A stretch of DNA of 64,000 nucleotides from Phylloscopus collybita. Lineage: Eukaryota > Chordata > Aves > Passeriformes > Phylloscopidae. The position numbers and the translations under genes are program-made. The notes under the pieces were generated by a model. The model was not told where the DNA came from. It saw only the letters and a list, made by a program, of their open reading frames with translations, and searched no databases. The DNA is taken from positions 5,394,001-5,458,000 of the forward strand of contig JAJNNQ010000006.1 of NCBI GenBank assembly GCA_027886175.1, written 5' to 3'. Each line of letters starts with the position of its first letter. Position 1 is the first letter of the stretch. Of the stretch, positions 35,337 to 49,493 are shown piece by piece.

Positions 35337-35974
35337 TAAAATCACAGAATCGTAGAATTTTTTAGGTTGAAAAAGATGTTTAAGATCTTCAGTTTCAACC
35401 TGGAACCTAATACTGCCAAGTCCACCACTAAACCATGTCCCTAAGTGACACATCTACAAATCTTTTAAATATCTTCAGGGATTCTTGACATAACCAACTT
35501 CCTGGGCAGCTTGTTCCAATGCTTGACGTCCCTTTCACTGAAGAAATTTTTTTTTTTAATATCCAGTCTAAGCCTCCTTTGGAGCAACTTGAGGCCATTT
35601 CCTCTTGTCCTCTCTCTTTTTACCTGGGAGAGGAGACCTTACCACAACCTCATTTCAGATATTTGTAGAGAGCAATAAGGCCTCCTCTTTTCTCTGGGCT
35701 AAACACCCTTTATCTCACTCAGCTGCTCCTCACGGGACTTGTGTTCCAGACCCTTCCCCAGATTCATTGCCCTTCTCTGGACTCCCTCAAGCTCCTTGAT
35801 GCCATTCTTGCAGTGAGGAGCCAAAAAAATGAACATGGAACTCAGGTGTGGCCTCACTTCACAGGGGGACAATTGCTGTGGCCAGCACACTATTTCTGAT
35901 ACAATCTAGGATGCCACTGGCATTCTTGGCCTCCTGGGCACGCTGCTGGCTCATACTCAGTTGGCATGTAAGGC
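35337..35974 (-). mobile_element. CR1 LINE, 3' portion (about 0.64 kb)
   Basis: Left end AATCACAGAATCGTAGAATT is the reverse of the CR1 terminal repeat. Then follow TTTAGGTTGAAAAAGATG, CAGCTTGTTCCAATGCTTGA and TTCACTGAAGAAATTTTTTT. The ORF2 C-terminal part comes last (CCCTTCTCTGGACTCCCTCA), ending near GCTGGCTCATACTCAGTTGG. The tail type differs from the copy at 30141, so it is an independent insertion. Confidence 0.93.
35705..35890 (-). pseudogene. CR1 ORF2 C-terminal remnant
   Basis: In the frame of 35699-35890 the minus strand reads VRPHLSSMFIFLAPHCKNG, LEGVQRRAMNLGKGLEHKS and REEQLSEI, the conserved ORF2 C-terminal words downstream of the reverse transcriptase. The remaining C-terminal region is broken by indels and stops. 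Confidence 0.85.
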
Positions 35975-38900
35975 TAAAGCCATAATTAAATACTTCAGTA
36001 TGTTTCATGTATTTATTTGTATTTGTTTTCCTTTGAGCTTTATGATTTGAATGATGCTAGTGATAGAGGGGAAACATGTTTGTCTTTCTGAACTGTCACT
36101 GATGACACAGATAAGGAAAACAGATTTAGGTGTTTCTATTTTGTTTTTCAACAGGCTTTTCAAGTGTTTCAATGATGAAGAATTTGACATTCAAAATGTT
36201 TGCATCTATTGCCCTCATCAGGGTATACCATGAGGAAGAATGCCCAATTTCTGTGCTGATAAGAAGCTTAGGGATAATCTAAGAAAGAGAACCGCAACTA
36301 GGGGGGGGAAAAAAAGGAACAAATGTAATCCCTCTGGTTTAGTGCAGTAAAACACAAGTGGAGGATCACTTTGACCTATAAAAAATATATTGCCACCAGT
36401 GCAACTAGTGAGTGGTTAGACAATGGAATGACAATAGAGCCTTGAAGCCTTGCAGGCATCTCAAGTGCTAAAATGACAGAGGAGAGGCAAAAAAATCAGT
36501 ATTTCTTGGAAACTACTGTTTTAATCTGCGCATTTAGGCCAATGTCAACTATTCTACTCCCCTGTGTACTATTAGATTACTTTACTTGATCAATTAATCT
36601 AATTTTACGCTGCTTTGGGGAAGAGAAAATCAACTCAAGGAACATATTGATGTTGCAGATATGTTTGATTCAACCTTCTCTATCTACAACAAATTGCGCA
36701 TACCAGTTTTCTTGAGCTCAACTGGAATCAGACAAGGCATATTCCTTGCTAAGTGCCTCCAGCTCTTGGTAGGAGTGTGAATCAACAAACACAGGTAACC
36801 AAAGGCAACCATCAAACCACAGCTGAAATGCAAAGAGTAGATTTATTTCATTACCTCTGACAACTCCAGGCAGCAGAGGCACATGGGGGCTTACGGGCTC
36901 GGTTAGGCTCAGCTCATCCTCGAGGGCAGCAGAGGTGGATGAGAGGCACTCTGCACTTCACTATAACAAAAGCTTCAGTCATGTCTGTGAGAGCATGTTC
37001 TCTCTACAGGAATTCTACTTCTCAAAACGGGGAGAGGTTGGACAACATTGGGCATTAAAAAATGGGGTTTTCCCACAGTGACTTTTTTAGCATTTGCAGC
37101 TGCAAGGGCACTTTGAGTGAAGCTATTCCTCTTTGATAAATCTTCCAGTTTTAACCCTCTCCTCCCAACAGTAGGTAACATTCAGCTTCAAAAATAACCC
37201 ACTCAGACTTTACTGTATTTTGTTTTCCAGCTACTAAAAACGTGTCCTTTTCCTTCCTTGCTAGTCTGTATCTTTCCTCCTTTCTCTGAGCTTTTTCTTC
37301 TCTGTCACAAGTTCTCATACCCTTAAAAACACAAAACCCGAGCAAATACCTTCACACTGCTATGTATTTCAAGTGTCCTGCTGGTGATTGCTATTGTTTC
37401 AACTGTCTGGTTCCACTGGGGTATTTTCACAGGTCCCCACCTTTATCACAAATAAATTCCCGAATGAAAACAGAAAGTATAATCAACTTCAAACATTTAA
37501 TGAACAATTGCTGTGCACTAGGAATCCTGATGGAAAAAACACAGCCACAAGCTAAGCTACAAGAAGAGGACTGGTTAGAAATGGTGTCTTAAATAATAAA
37601 TCAGAAAATCACTTCTGCTAGGAATGGAAAAAAAATCTGGCATATGAAGACATGGGAAGGTACTGCCAGGAATAACATTGCTTAGATCTCCAACCTTCTA
37701 ACTGTAGCACCATCTCAAAAAGGTAAGAAAATATGTTTAAGTGTTAGCTTGTAACCCTTTTGGTAAGAAAAATACAAAATTAGTGTAAGGAGAACTGATT
37801 CAAAAATTAAAAGAAATCCTAGCTCAGCTTTACTCTCACTTATTGTTCCAAATTTACTTGAGTTTTAGTACAGAAGTGAGGGGTTAGAATGTAAAAATTA
37901 TTTCTTTCTAAGTGGAGAGCCAAAGTCAAAAAGAAACAATTCTCATCAAAGTTTGTTTAGTTGCAATGCATTTGGTTCTATCAGAAACTGGATGAAAAAT
38001 ATGTAGTGGGCTGTATTTTTTCTCTTCCTTCATCACTGGGCAATACTGCTATTCCTTCCTGCACCCCAATAAAATGGTGCAGCAGCTCCTCTAAAAATTC
38101 CAAATACTGGAAAGCAGAGTAAGACTTGCAAGGAGGAGCCTTCCCTATGGCAGAGATTGAGCTTGCATCAACAACACTCATGGAAATTAATATTTTATTG
38201 GAGAGTAGATAACAAAATGTGTTTCATATCACTTCTTTTTGGATGCCTATATTCCTTTTAGACTCCTGCTATTACACAGGTCCCTTTCTGTTGTTCCACT
38301 AGTCACCTTTTGTAGTCAATAGAGAGGAACAGGCATTTTTAAGGTGTTTCTTCTGACCCATTTTAAATGCTTGCATTAGGATGAGACAAACTGTACTTCA
38401 GTGCTGTCTTCCTTTCTTTAGGGTGAGCCATAGGAGTTCAGACATGGGCATCTACATTGCACACCTTCACTGTACACATCTGTAATTTGTCATATAAATC
38501 CCAGACAAAAAAGAAAACAAGACCAAGAGAGAAAAAGAGGGGAAAAGACTAAGAGAACAAATAATGTCAGAGTCCCCAGTATGTGATGTAACCTAAAATT
38601 CAAAAGCTAAGTAACAAATTTAAAATTAAAAAAAAAAAAAAAGATAAAAAATATAAAAAGTCAAACAGCATCTCAAAAAGAACTCAAATACTCAGTTCAT
38701 CTATGTGAAGTGGGTCAGAAGAAGCATGTTATCTTTTTCCCTTAATTTTAGACTGAAAGGTCACCTAACTCACCACCACTGCAAGTGTGGTTTGTGTGGT
38801 ATGTCTGTTAGTTTCCCCATAAAAATAAATTTCAAAATATATGAACTTGAGGAATGTTGCTTTTTCCTAAAAGAAAAACATAAATAGTTTTTAAAATGCA

Positions 38901-41052
38901 TCTTCAGAGGATTCTTTATTTTTGAAATTACTCTAAGAATTCTTTTTCCTAGTTTGATTCCATTTCCTTCTGACTCATTCTAAATAATTCTATTTGTTTT
39001 CACACATGTTAAGGTACTCACAAGCATTAATTCTGGACAAAAGAAAAGGGGTTAAAATTTTGTGCACTACTGTTATAGCTGGACTCAAAGCCACCGACTC
39101 AGCAATGGTTAAAGTGCAATTAAGAGATTTACAGAAGAAATGATGTCATGACAATGAATTACAATTGCTTCAGAGAATTTTTTAATTTTCAAATTATCAT
39201 GTCATACAAACTCAACAATTTGAATTTTTTTTTTCAGAATAAGAAGCAATTCAAATAACAGAGAGGAAAATAATATTAAGAAAAGAAACAATGCAGAAAT
39301 CTTTCACTCTGTTAGTAGAGGAGAATGCATTTTTCCTTGAAGTTATGGAAAAGACAAATATAAAAACCTATCTTTTTCAGATTTATTCATGTTACACTTT
39401 TTCTCATTTTCCAAACAAAAAGAACTGTGGAGCATTTCGTAAGAGACCATGGCTTGAAAGCTCACAGTTTTTGAGCATTGTTTTTTAAAGTTTATACAGT
39501 TTTTTAACAGCAGCAAGGGTTGATAGCAAGAATATTAATGAGAAGAACAGAGTATAATGGGGAGGTTTTAGCAGTCTTTTTGTTTCTTTTAGACTTGATA
39601 TGTTTCAGTACCTCAACTGCTGGTAAATTCTTTCTCCAAGAGTTTTACTATTCAGTTATGCAACATTGCACTTCGGGTAATCTTATTTGTAAATGAATCT
39701 GTAGGATTGATGTTAATATGTAGTTTAATTTGTTAGGCACAATCTTGAATAGTCATAAACTCACTTTGCATCCTTACATACTCATATATTAAAGAGGTAT
39801 AATTTATAATAAACATCTGCTTTATAATACTGATGTGACAGAAGGCATTAGACAAGGAAAAAGGGCTTTAGGTGTGATACACCAAGCACAAATATGCACA
39901 TGTATAAGTAAACCTTCAAATTATAGCTGAGTGATTTTCTTATGCCAGTCCAAGGATTATTAATACACATGTCAATGTCAAATTTAATAAAGCTGTTGCA
40001 TTAACTGTAACTACAGTGTCTTGTACTAACACCTGTCAAGGTGTTTCTGGTGCAGAAAATCTTTGTCATGAATGAGCTAGATAACATAAATTATAAGTGA
40101 ACTAGCCTTTTACCTCAGGAGATCCAAATTCAAAAACTGCTTTTAGTCTCAAATGAGTTGTTTATCACACCCCACTGAACCTCCAAATATGGCACAGTTC
40201 TGCATGGCTGGAAATCTGGACTCAGGAGATGTGAAGGATTGGAATATTAGGCTGTATCACTAATCAAGATTGTGGTGTATTGGCAGAGACAAGTAGGAAA
40301 GTGTATACGAGTGTACAGCAAAAGCCAGCTCCTTCCCTCACAAGCCAGCACTATTCATATCTTCAATTCCATAAGCAGGATGTTTGTTAGCAAATTTTGG
40401 ACAGAAAAATAAGATGCTGTTACTAATGACAGCTTTACAGCTTTTGCAAACCAACCACATACAATTATCAATGATATTCTTCCATCAGAAGCAATGGTAT
40501 CCATGTGAACACCAGCCAGTGCTACTTATCTCTGAAAATGTGAAATATTATTTTTGAAGCCTGAATGCAAAGATCTATGAAGACGGCAATCCTTTAAGTT
40601 TGAGTTTTCTACAGAGCTGCTCTCATATAAAATAAAATTATAGAGAAGCATCTCATTCATGAAAAAAAAAGGGAAAAAATTCCCAGTGGAAAGTCAATAA
40701 AAAGTATTTTTATGCCAACAATATCATATATTAATATCTCTTTGCAGAAATTGTATCCATTTAAATTTTATTCATCCAATTTTCCCTGGAGGTAAGACAC
40801 CATACCAAAAGACTGTCACAGTGCTAGGTCTGTGCAGAATCACAACTCACATTCATTTTTACAAACACGTAAAGCCATCTAAAGGAAGCTCCTGCCACGT
40901 TCTTACATGCAACATAGAGTACCCATGGGAGGATGGCACTGTCTTTCATCAGTGATCAGAAGAGTGCAGAGGACAGTGCTGGCAGCATCCACACGAACTT
41001 TAGTGACAGCCATGCCAAAGCCACGTTCCAACTTGAAGGTCTCATCCTTTCA
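35975..41052. other. single-copy DNA, no gene seen
   Basis: Five kilobases without a recognised exon or transposon. Short A runs lie at 36301-36315 and 38628-38642. Frames on both strands near 36975-37345 lack splice context. Confidence 0.45.
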
Positions 41053-41394
41053 TGTCTGTAGCCCTGGTTCGTGCCTGAGATGTTTTGGTTTTCTGAAATT
41101 CTTTTCCCAGGGAATTTTCTGTAAGCAAGAGACATGTTTTTGTAACTGTAACTTTGTTTGCATTTCTTTCCCTAGGAGGGACTTTATCTTGATGTCCCTC
41201 TGGTCTGACCAATGTGATTGAAGAGGTTTGTCTTTGTTTCACCAATCAGATTGGTCTGTGTAGAATAGCATAAAAGGGAGACATCCCCAGAAATGAGTCA
41301 TTTTCAGCCTTCTGAAGTCAGAGTCTGTGTTGTTGTGGTGTACAACAGTGCCACATGTCCTCTTTTTTACACATCTAACTGGGCTTCAGCAATA
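41053..41394 (+). mobile_element. LTR-like fragment with CCAAT and TATA boxes
   Basis: The segment has LTR architecture on the plus strand: TGTCTGTAGCCCTGGTTCGT at the start, two CCAAT boxes (GACCAAT 41208-41214 and CACCAATCAG 41240-41249), and a TATA-like CATAAAAG (41269-41276). A GGGAGACATC...TTTTCAGCC stretch typical of an R start and a GTCAGAGTCTGTGTTGTTG stretch follow. No target-site duplication is clear and no AATAAA was found, so the right end is a guess. The spacing of CCAAT, TATA and the presumed start site is what one expects of a retroviral U3/R. It could instead be a host promoter of a non-coding RNA. Confidence 0.5.
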
Positions 41395-44300
41395 CATCAA
41401 AAGTCTCTAGGCAGAAAGTGGAGGTGCAAACCTTCAACTTAACAGTAAAATGTTTATATTTTTAGAGTTAAGCAAGGAAAACCCTTATTAGCACAGGGCC
41501 AAGTTATCACTCTTCAAAGCCCTAAGTTAACTTTCAGCATCCCAAAGATCTGCAAAGAAAGCAAGAAAGAAACAACATACCCTCAGCATAGGCAAAAGGC
41601 AAGATGTAAAGGGTGGATACAAGTCAGAGAGTAACTGTTCAAACATACCACAATAAATCTCAAGTCTTCTATTAGCAAACATTAAATATACATCTCTGCA
41701 GCTTTACTAGAACTGTCTGCTGGGAGATAAAAAACAGGAGGGGAGAACCATTTTACTGTTCCTGTCTTCCTAAGGGAAGCATCCCAGCTGAACAGACTGA
41801 GATCTCCAGAAATAAGAAAGATGAAAAAAACCTGCTCAGCAGGTGTATTTTTACTACGAGGTTTTAATGCAGTAGAGCAATCCCTTGGGAAAAGCAGGAA
41901 GGGTATAAATCTGAGTTTTGCAATATTCAGATACCAACAGAGAAACCTAGATGGCAATTTTTTGTCTCTCTTCATCAATAAAAAACTGCCTCATTTTGCT
42001 CTTAAGTAGGTATTTCAAGATATTAATTTACGCTGGACTTTGTTTTAGTACAGAAATTTACAAATAGCAGTGTTAAATGAAAAAGACTATTGATATTACA
42101 AAAACTTTTTAGAATTGCAGAATTGCATGTTTTTCAAGGGCTATGTTATGAACTAGCAGTCCAGTAATTAATATATATTTCATAAAAGGCCTAATACATA
42201 TTTAAACAAATAGACAATTAATGCTTCAGAAGGTAAATGTGTATTCAGCTATTTATTGAAACAGCAATCCGATTTCAATCTCCTTTAAAAAAATAAAAAT
42301 AATATATTCACAAACTTATACAGAAATTAATATGAAAACCAATTCAAGGGTCACAACTCCTTAATAATAAGCAATAAATGAAAGTCCAAATGAAGACCAA
42401 ATGCTATGCTTACTTATGTTTATTATGGAAAAAGATTGTATAGGAGAAATAATTTGTTGTAATTCACATCCTCCTGTCTAGGTTTTGTAGCTGGCACATT
42501 CTTTTGCACCAGCACAGACCAATAAGCAGTTTTGACATACTGATTTTGTAATAGAGTAAGAGAGTGAATAAGTAATGTGTAATTGGTAAATAAAAAGCAC
42601 AGAGACTTAGGGAATACAGATCATTCCATTCAGACTAAGTTTTCTGATGTTTATTTATTTATGTTTATATTTAAATTTATAAAATCAGCATTAGAAGGCT
42701 AGAGAGATACCCATATGTACACATATATTTGTGTCTACCTTCTACCTAAACAAGAAGATGGAGCTACGGTTTCTGTCTCAAAAAGAAAATGGTAATAGAG
42801 TCAGATCTTTCTTCGATAATCTTGGTTGTTTTATGAAAATATTCAGAATCCTGAACATTTTCATAAAAATCCTGAAAGCAGAAAATAAACAAAAAATAAA
42901 GAAATTAAAAATTGCTTTGGGACACAGTTGTTGGTGCTATTTTCAATCAGAACTTTTCTCAAAAACTTTTGTTCTTACCTTTTCTTCAAGCTGCACTCTC
43001 AGGATTTGCTAAAAATTCATCTGATCCTTGCTTACAGCCTTGCCTATTTGCTTCTCTGGGGTTGCATCTCTCTCACAGAGATGCACATCTTCAAGAAGAG
43101 TAACTAGCAAAGCTCCTTCATCCATATGGGCACATGCACTGGCTCTCAGTGCTTTGGATAGTGACAGGTGGCTGAATTTGGGAAGAGGGGTGCTACTGTT
43201 CCGACTATTTGGTTCCATAAAAGGTCATGACTTTTGATTATAATTATCTTAAATGAACTGAAAGAGGATTTTGGCTAATGAATAAAAGATGCAGATGTAA
43301 AAGTATCCTTTAAAAAGATTCATGCAGAGCTCTAACATTATGGCAATACTGCATTTATTAGAGGTGTGACACAGAATATTCTAAGAGTCAGAAAGCTCAT
43401 GTTCTGATCTAGAGGAAAAAAAGGCAGAAGAATATCACCTATATCTCTGGAAATCTTTGGAGAAAAACAGAGCAACAGATTTCAAATTAAACAATCAAGC
43501 ATGCAGATTCCTGGGACTAATGAACATGGAAAACACTGGAAGTCATAAAAGGTTATGAGTTTGTTTTTGATGTGATTAAGACTGTGATCATCATGCCAAC
43601 CCAAAATGACAGGGAAGAAATACAAGGAGTCGTTGAAATTGTAAAGTATGAAAAATATTTGTAATGAGAACAGGAGTGCTTCCATGGAAAGAAAGTAAAA
43701 GACAGATATTTGTAAACATTCAGAAACACTTTCAAATATCTTAAGAAAAGAGTCCCTAGTCCAAAGGTGCTTTGGCAGTGAAAAGGAAATTAAATTGTCT
43801 CCAGATTCACATCCAGTCCGGTAAGAGCAGTCTAGTCCCAATCATCTAGTGAGCCGTAATCGTTAATGGAACCGGTGTGTCAGTACGGTCAAGCACAGAA
43901 GGAGACTCTGTGCAGCCTTAGTAACTGGATATGGCATGGCTCACATCTTTAATTGCAAGACACCAACAGCATTTGAAAACAAATTGTTTGTTTTGACATG
44001 TATTGTTAAAACTTAGGTATGTGAAACTCCAGCAGACAGGATCTCCCCCTGGAGGTGTTCACAAGCATCTACTGCTTTTTAGACACCAGAGAAGTGAAGC
44101 ATGCATTTTTAGAAAACTTGTTCAGCAGCTGCTAAAATGCAGTTGCCAGTAATGTGACTAAGCTGTAGCAAGTGGATCACATTCCGAAAAAAGAATATAT
44201 ATTTCTTTTATTATGGTGATCAGGTCTGCAAATCAAACACAAGTCTAAGAAAGATTTGAGGGTTGTGGACTCTCTCTCCAGAACATTTTACAGGAGCGAA

Positions 44301-47282
44301 GTAGTACTGATTAAATACTGGTACATCAAACTGAATTTTTAACAAGTACCCTAGAAAGTATGGAGATTGTGATCCTCAGAATAATTGCTCGGGAAGGGGA
44401 GCTGTAGAAAGTGGTCCTAACTCTTAAGATTGGAATGGTTATCACCTGTCACTAGGCTTATCTGAAGCCAGAGCTCTCAGATTTATGTAAAACTCTTTAA
44501 AGATACCACACATGTTGAACTCAGGGGTAGCATAGGAAAAAATGCTGGAAAAGATATGGTAAGACTATTTAGGCCTACCAAAACAAAAGACAATGTTTGG
44601 AGACAATATCTGTAAGGTAAATATTAATGTTTACCTCATGCAACAAGAACAAAAGCCCTACTAGAAAAAGAACTTGTATTTGTGACAGGATGAACTGCAC
44701 GTGGAACACAAATCAGGCACAGATTTATGTTGACTGAAGAAATTTGTTGCTCCTGCACTTACAGTCTCATTTCCCTGAGCCAGCTTTGCAAATGGATGTT
44801 ACAGCTGACTCCATGGTTATGGGTATTGTGCCCATTTCTGCCAAACATACTATGCTTAACACAGTAACCTCTAAATGTGGATGGGAGCATTTTGGTTACA
44901 GATAACAAAAAATCTTGCAGACAAGTTTGATGCACCCATCCACATGAGGGTAAGCAATTTGCAGCGTCTAGATCTTAAGGTGCCACTTCCCACTTTTTGA
45001 CTGTTTATTTTTAAAAGGTTAGACAAGAATTTTTTCAGTGGTAGTTGGAAAATATATGAAAATATAGCTCAAATTCAAAAAGCTTGTGAAATCAGCCTCT
45101 GATCATCTTATAATTAAGTTGAAGGATAACATCAGTGAAGCATTACAACTTGACAATTTTTTTTTTTTGAGAATTAATTATAAAAAAAAATGAAAACAAA
45201 ACTGTCTTTCATGTAAGAAACGTAGTAAAAAAAACCCCTAAAATTTGCATAAGGATGCAAGGGCAAATTCAAATAAAGAAGTGATAAAAATGGCAAGCTG
45301 CCAACTATTAATGTAAAAGTTAAATGAATCTAGCACATAACATCTCTTGCACCTAAATAGTTTTCCAATTAATTGTTGTTCATCAGACAGGATGATAGAA
45401 TGCGTGAAACTTTGTCAACTTTCTTGAGAAGAAGGAAATAAGGAATGTTGTCTGCCATCTTGTCTTGGATGCTTTCAGCAAGGGAACAACTTCATCAGAA
45501 TAAGTCAAATAAGAAAGCATGTTATCTATATGAACAGGATAACTGGGTTTTGCCAATAGCACTTTCATATCTCCAGAGAAACTTGCAAGTACAAATTATG
45601 ACTGAGCAAAGCCTGTAAGGCAAAAAAATTAAGATGAAAAATGAAGTTATAAGCAAATTTAAACTACACAAGTATTGCTCAAGTGAATATGTTGAATTTA
45701 GAAAACTAAGATACTTGAATGTATTTTTCCATTTTGAAATGAAAATTGCAATGAAAAATGTTAAGTTGAACTTGTAAAACATAGATATTTGGAAAAGGAA
45801 AATACCTTCATTTCCAACACATTAATTTTTATTTTTTTCTGGAAAGAAATTTGCAGAACCTTTCATTTTACTCAGGCTAAAACTAAAACATTCTCCTTAA
45901 AATGAAACAGAATGCAGTTTTTGCAATGTTGTTATTTAGCCACAAAACTAAAAGAAAAAAACAGTGTGAAGTTTTCATACTCACACATTTTTATTTATGT
46001 GGGAATTGCTGTTGTAGGCATTGCACTTTTCAGGTGCTCACAACATATAGCGAAAGTTGCATTATCCAAGATGAAGTAATACAGAGATAATTTTTACTAA
46101 GACACAAGTGAGGAAACTCTCTGCTGACCATCCTGTTTCAAGACAAGAAGCATGTACTTGATGAACCTCTCAGCACTAACACTCAGCAGATACTGTTTCC
46201 AAGTATTCCAGTATTTCAACAAAAATATTAGCAGAATATTAACAGTTTCACCATGGAAGGAAAATTTAGGAGTCACTGGTCAACAGCATGAGTGAGCTAA
46301 TGAAAGACTCTTTATAAGTCCCCTCCCAAAATAAGGCGGCTGCTTCTGTGTGGAACCTTTCGCCCTGACTTTCAGAGCTTTAATGCAAAGAGGAAAGATT
46401 GATAGACTGGCACAGTGTTTGAGTGTGTGGACAGCAATATGCATTTGGATAACTGCAGGATCATTGGTGGGACTATATGTGGCACAAAAGTCATGCCTCG
46501 CCTACCTGCTGAGATTTTACAAGTATTATCACTGAAGTTATCTTAACAATATGTATTCTACCTCACAGAATTTATCAACACATGGGAATAAAATAGCATT
46601 TTTTATACAGCTTACAGAATATAGCATGACTTGTCCTCGGGAGCTGAGCCTAAAGGTATAAATCAATAGATCCCTGCTAGTGTGATCAAGAGCCTATCTT
46701 TCAAAAATACCAGGAAAGAAAAGACCCCCATACACAGAAACAGTATTTGCAGCTCTCCATCAGTGTTGCAGACATTGCTCCCCAAGGTTCTGTCAGGTTT
46801 TAAACAAAAAGAAAGGCAGATCAATAACACAATGATCAAAAAAAATTGAATGGGTTCCTCTGTACAAAAATAAACCCCAAGATATTATTGCTATTGTTGG
46901 TGCTATTTCAGCTATTATTAAAGATTGTAGATAGTGCTTTTATAATGGATTCTGTAGGGTTAACACAGAAAGACCTTACCTATTCTATCACCAAACAATG
47001 GATACAACTGAGGCCTTAATGAAAGCCTGTTTTCATTTACCCAAGAAAGTTTAATTTCCAATTGTATCAAACCTTAAACAATGTATTAATGGATTAGGGA
47101 GAGGCTAACATTACTGTAATGAGCATTTGTCTGTGTACTTTCATGCTTGCAAGCCTACACCTCACAGAGGTTACACATGTCACCATGTATTTAGCACAGA
47201 AGTGTACACATCTGTCTAAACAGAAACAATCTTTAACTCTGTTTTTGGCACTCTCAAGGTACCATCTATCCCAACAAACACC

Positions 47283-47310
<28 letters not shown>
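47283..47310 (+). repeat. poly-A run, 28 bases
   Basis: Pure A homopolymer after CAAACACC. No retroposon body is recognised upstream. Confidence 0.95.
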
Positions 47311-47314
<4 letters not shown>

Positions 47315-48238
47315 GGGTAGTATTTTACCCTGAAGCATCAAACACCTTACTCTAGTCAGTATGAAAATACAGACCAGTGTAATGAAGCAATCAATACCAA
47401 ATCAGGACATTTCAGGCAAGTCTCCAACAAGCAATGGAGTGTGGTATGAAAGCTGTGGAATAGCCTCATCACTGAGGCTATCTCCTGAGCAAGAAGGGAT
47501 ACAGAAGTATCAACAGAGCACATTTTAAACCTATCTAGCTCTGCTGAGAAGCTGGGATTGCTGGCTTAGTCACAGCTGTCACTTCCAACACTACTATGGG
47601 TATCTGAGCTCATTCCTTGGCACAATTCTGCACTCTAGGATGATACATCAACTATATGAGCTCCATTCAGGGGGTATCTCCAAAGTCAACATGTGGAAAT
47701 GTTTCATGTTTTTATAATTGACCCTAGAGAAATCCTGAGTGTGCTCTGCAGTCACTACCATGTGCTGCACCATGCAATAATTTCCTTGTGCTTTTTCCTT
47801 GATACAACCACACACGACCCCAAACCACATTGCCTGCAGTGTACAGCTCTTGGCAGACTATATCTTTAACTGGTAGCCTTGCCATACAAAAAACAATCGC
47901 TGATTTCTCTGAAAGGTATGATGCATATAGAACAAAGATAAAAATACATGCTTAGATTTTTTTTCTTGCTTGCTTTATAGATTTAGCTGTGAAGACACAA
48001 TATCTACATGCCTGGACTTTTGAAAGAAGAAGGCATTCAGAAACATCCCTTTCTTCCATGTTTCTTTGTGGATTGCCTCTAGACAGCGCCTGTACTCTAT
48101 GCTATTTAATGTGAATACATTCTGCAGGTGTTTGTCTCTTCCTGCACGCTGCACAAAGTGCAGATCCCTTAGAGAATCCTGGACTGCAGTCCAATGTCTG
48201 AGGCATTAAAGTTAGGCATTGTAAAGCTCAACATTGTC

Positions 48239-48286
48239 TTCTTTTTTTTTTTCTTTTTTTTTTCTTTTTTTTTTTTTTTTTTTTTT
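48239..48286 (+). repeat. T-rich homopolymer tract
   Basis: T runs interrupted by two C residues, ending in a run of about 22 T. Confidence 0.95.
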
Positions 48287-49420
48287 GGATTGAGCTTTCT
48301 AGCCCCAGGCATGTTCAGTCTGCATCGACACCTAACATTTAAGCCATTGCAGCATCTCACACAAGACCCTTAGAGCATTTCCCCACCACAACCTTTATTT
48401 CTTGCCCACAGTTTTCCTATTCTGTAACCGCATCACATAACCCTACGCAGAGTATTGTCTGACCTCAGCCACCAAGAATTCAACAGAACATTTGCACTCC
48501 ACTCTGAAACACCCTCTTGACTTATTTCTTATGCTTTTGAAAGATACAAGATAGCAGATGACTATTAGTAAAGCTGAAAAAAAAATGAAATCTGGGAGGC
48601 ATTTTTTCCTCTGTCTAAGATTCCATCAGGAATGGGACAAAATTTTACCTTGCACTTCTGAAATTTATGTTGCTTTTGCTAGAAGAATTATGTGTAGGTA
48701 TGTCATTACCAAAGCGCTGCCTCGCTGTTGTTTCCCAGCCTGTGAAATCAATACATACCTTCTGAAGCAATAGTTTTGAAAGTCAAAATGTGAATTTCTT
48801 AGTTTGTATTTTTCCCAGGTTTCAGATATTCTTTTGCCTGTGCTTCCCCATTCTGTATGTTGTTAAACAGAAAAAAGAAATCTTCAGATTGTTGAGAACA
48901 ATAGATCATAATAATTCTAATCTGTTGGCTTTGAGGAGAAACAATAGGAGTTTTAATCTACAGTGTTTCAATATTATACATCAAAATACCTCCTTCAAAG
49001 CAGTTGCATTCTATCACCACAAAAAAATCTACAATCAACATGATACACCATGCACAGGTAAGAAATCTGAATATTAATTCAAATTTTATGATGTAGTCAC
49101 ATTGTATGCAAGACAGCTGCTTGATAGGTCTCAGTATCCAATGCATTTACTTTTCCAATAAAAATATTCAAGCATTTATTATATGGTCTAGTACAGAGAG
49201 CACTTTGTCTTAAAACAAGAATCAGAGGTGTAAAACTACATTGAAAGAAACAGCTTACTTCATTACAACTTCTGTACACATTTCAGACAAGCATATTAAT
49301 CCTATTTACAAGCACTAATGAAAACTTTAAGCACTTCTGTAAGACAGTAAGATAAATTACTGTTAATGCATAGGCAGGGACTGTGAAATGCAAGACCAGA
49401 AACCAATAGCAGATCCTAAA

Positions 49421-49493
49421 TTTTTATTGTTTTATTATTACTATTATTATTACTATTATTAGCATTTATTTTTATTGCTGTTATCATCATCAC
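49421..49493 (+). repeat. (ATT)n-like degenerate tract
   Basis: ATT, ACT and ATC units from TTTTTATTGTTTTATTATTA to TTATCATCATCAC. Confidence 0.85.

Noticed and set aside
48871..49056. Possible plus-strand exon between an AAACAG acceptor and an ACAG/GTAAGAA donor
   Set aside because: Splice-like sites exist and the frame is open, but the peptide is low in complexity, Asn/Lys/Ile-rich and unrecognisable. Chance pairing of such sites is common in 64 kb.
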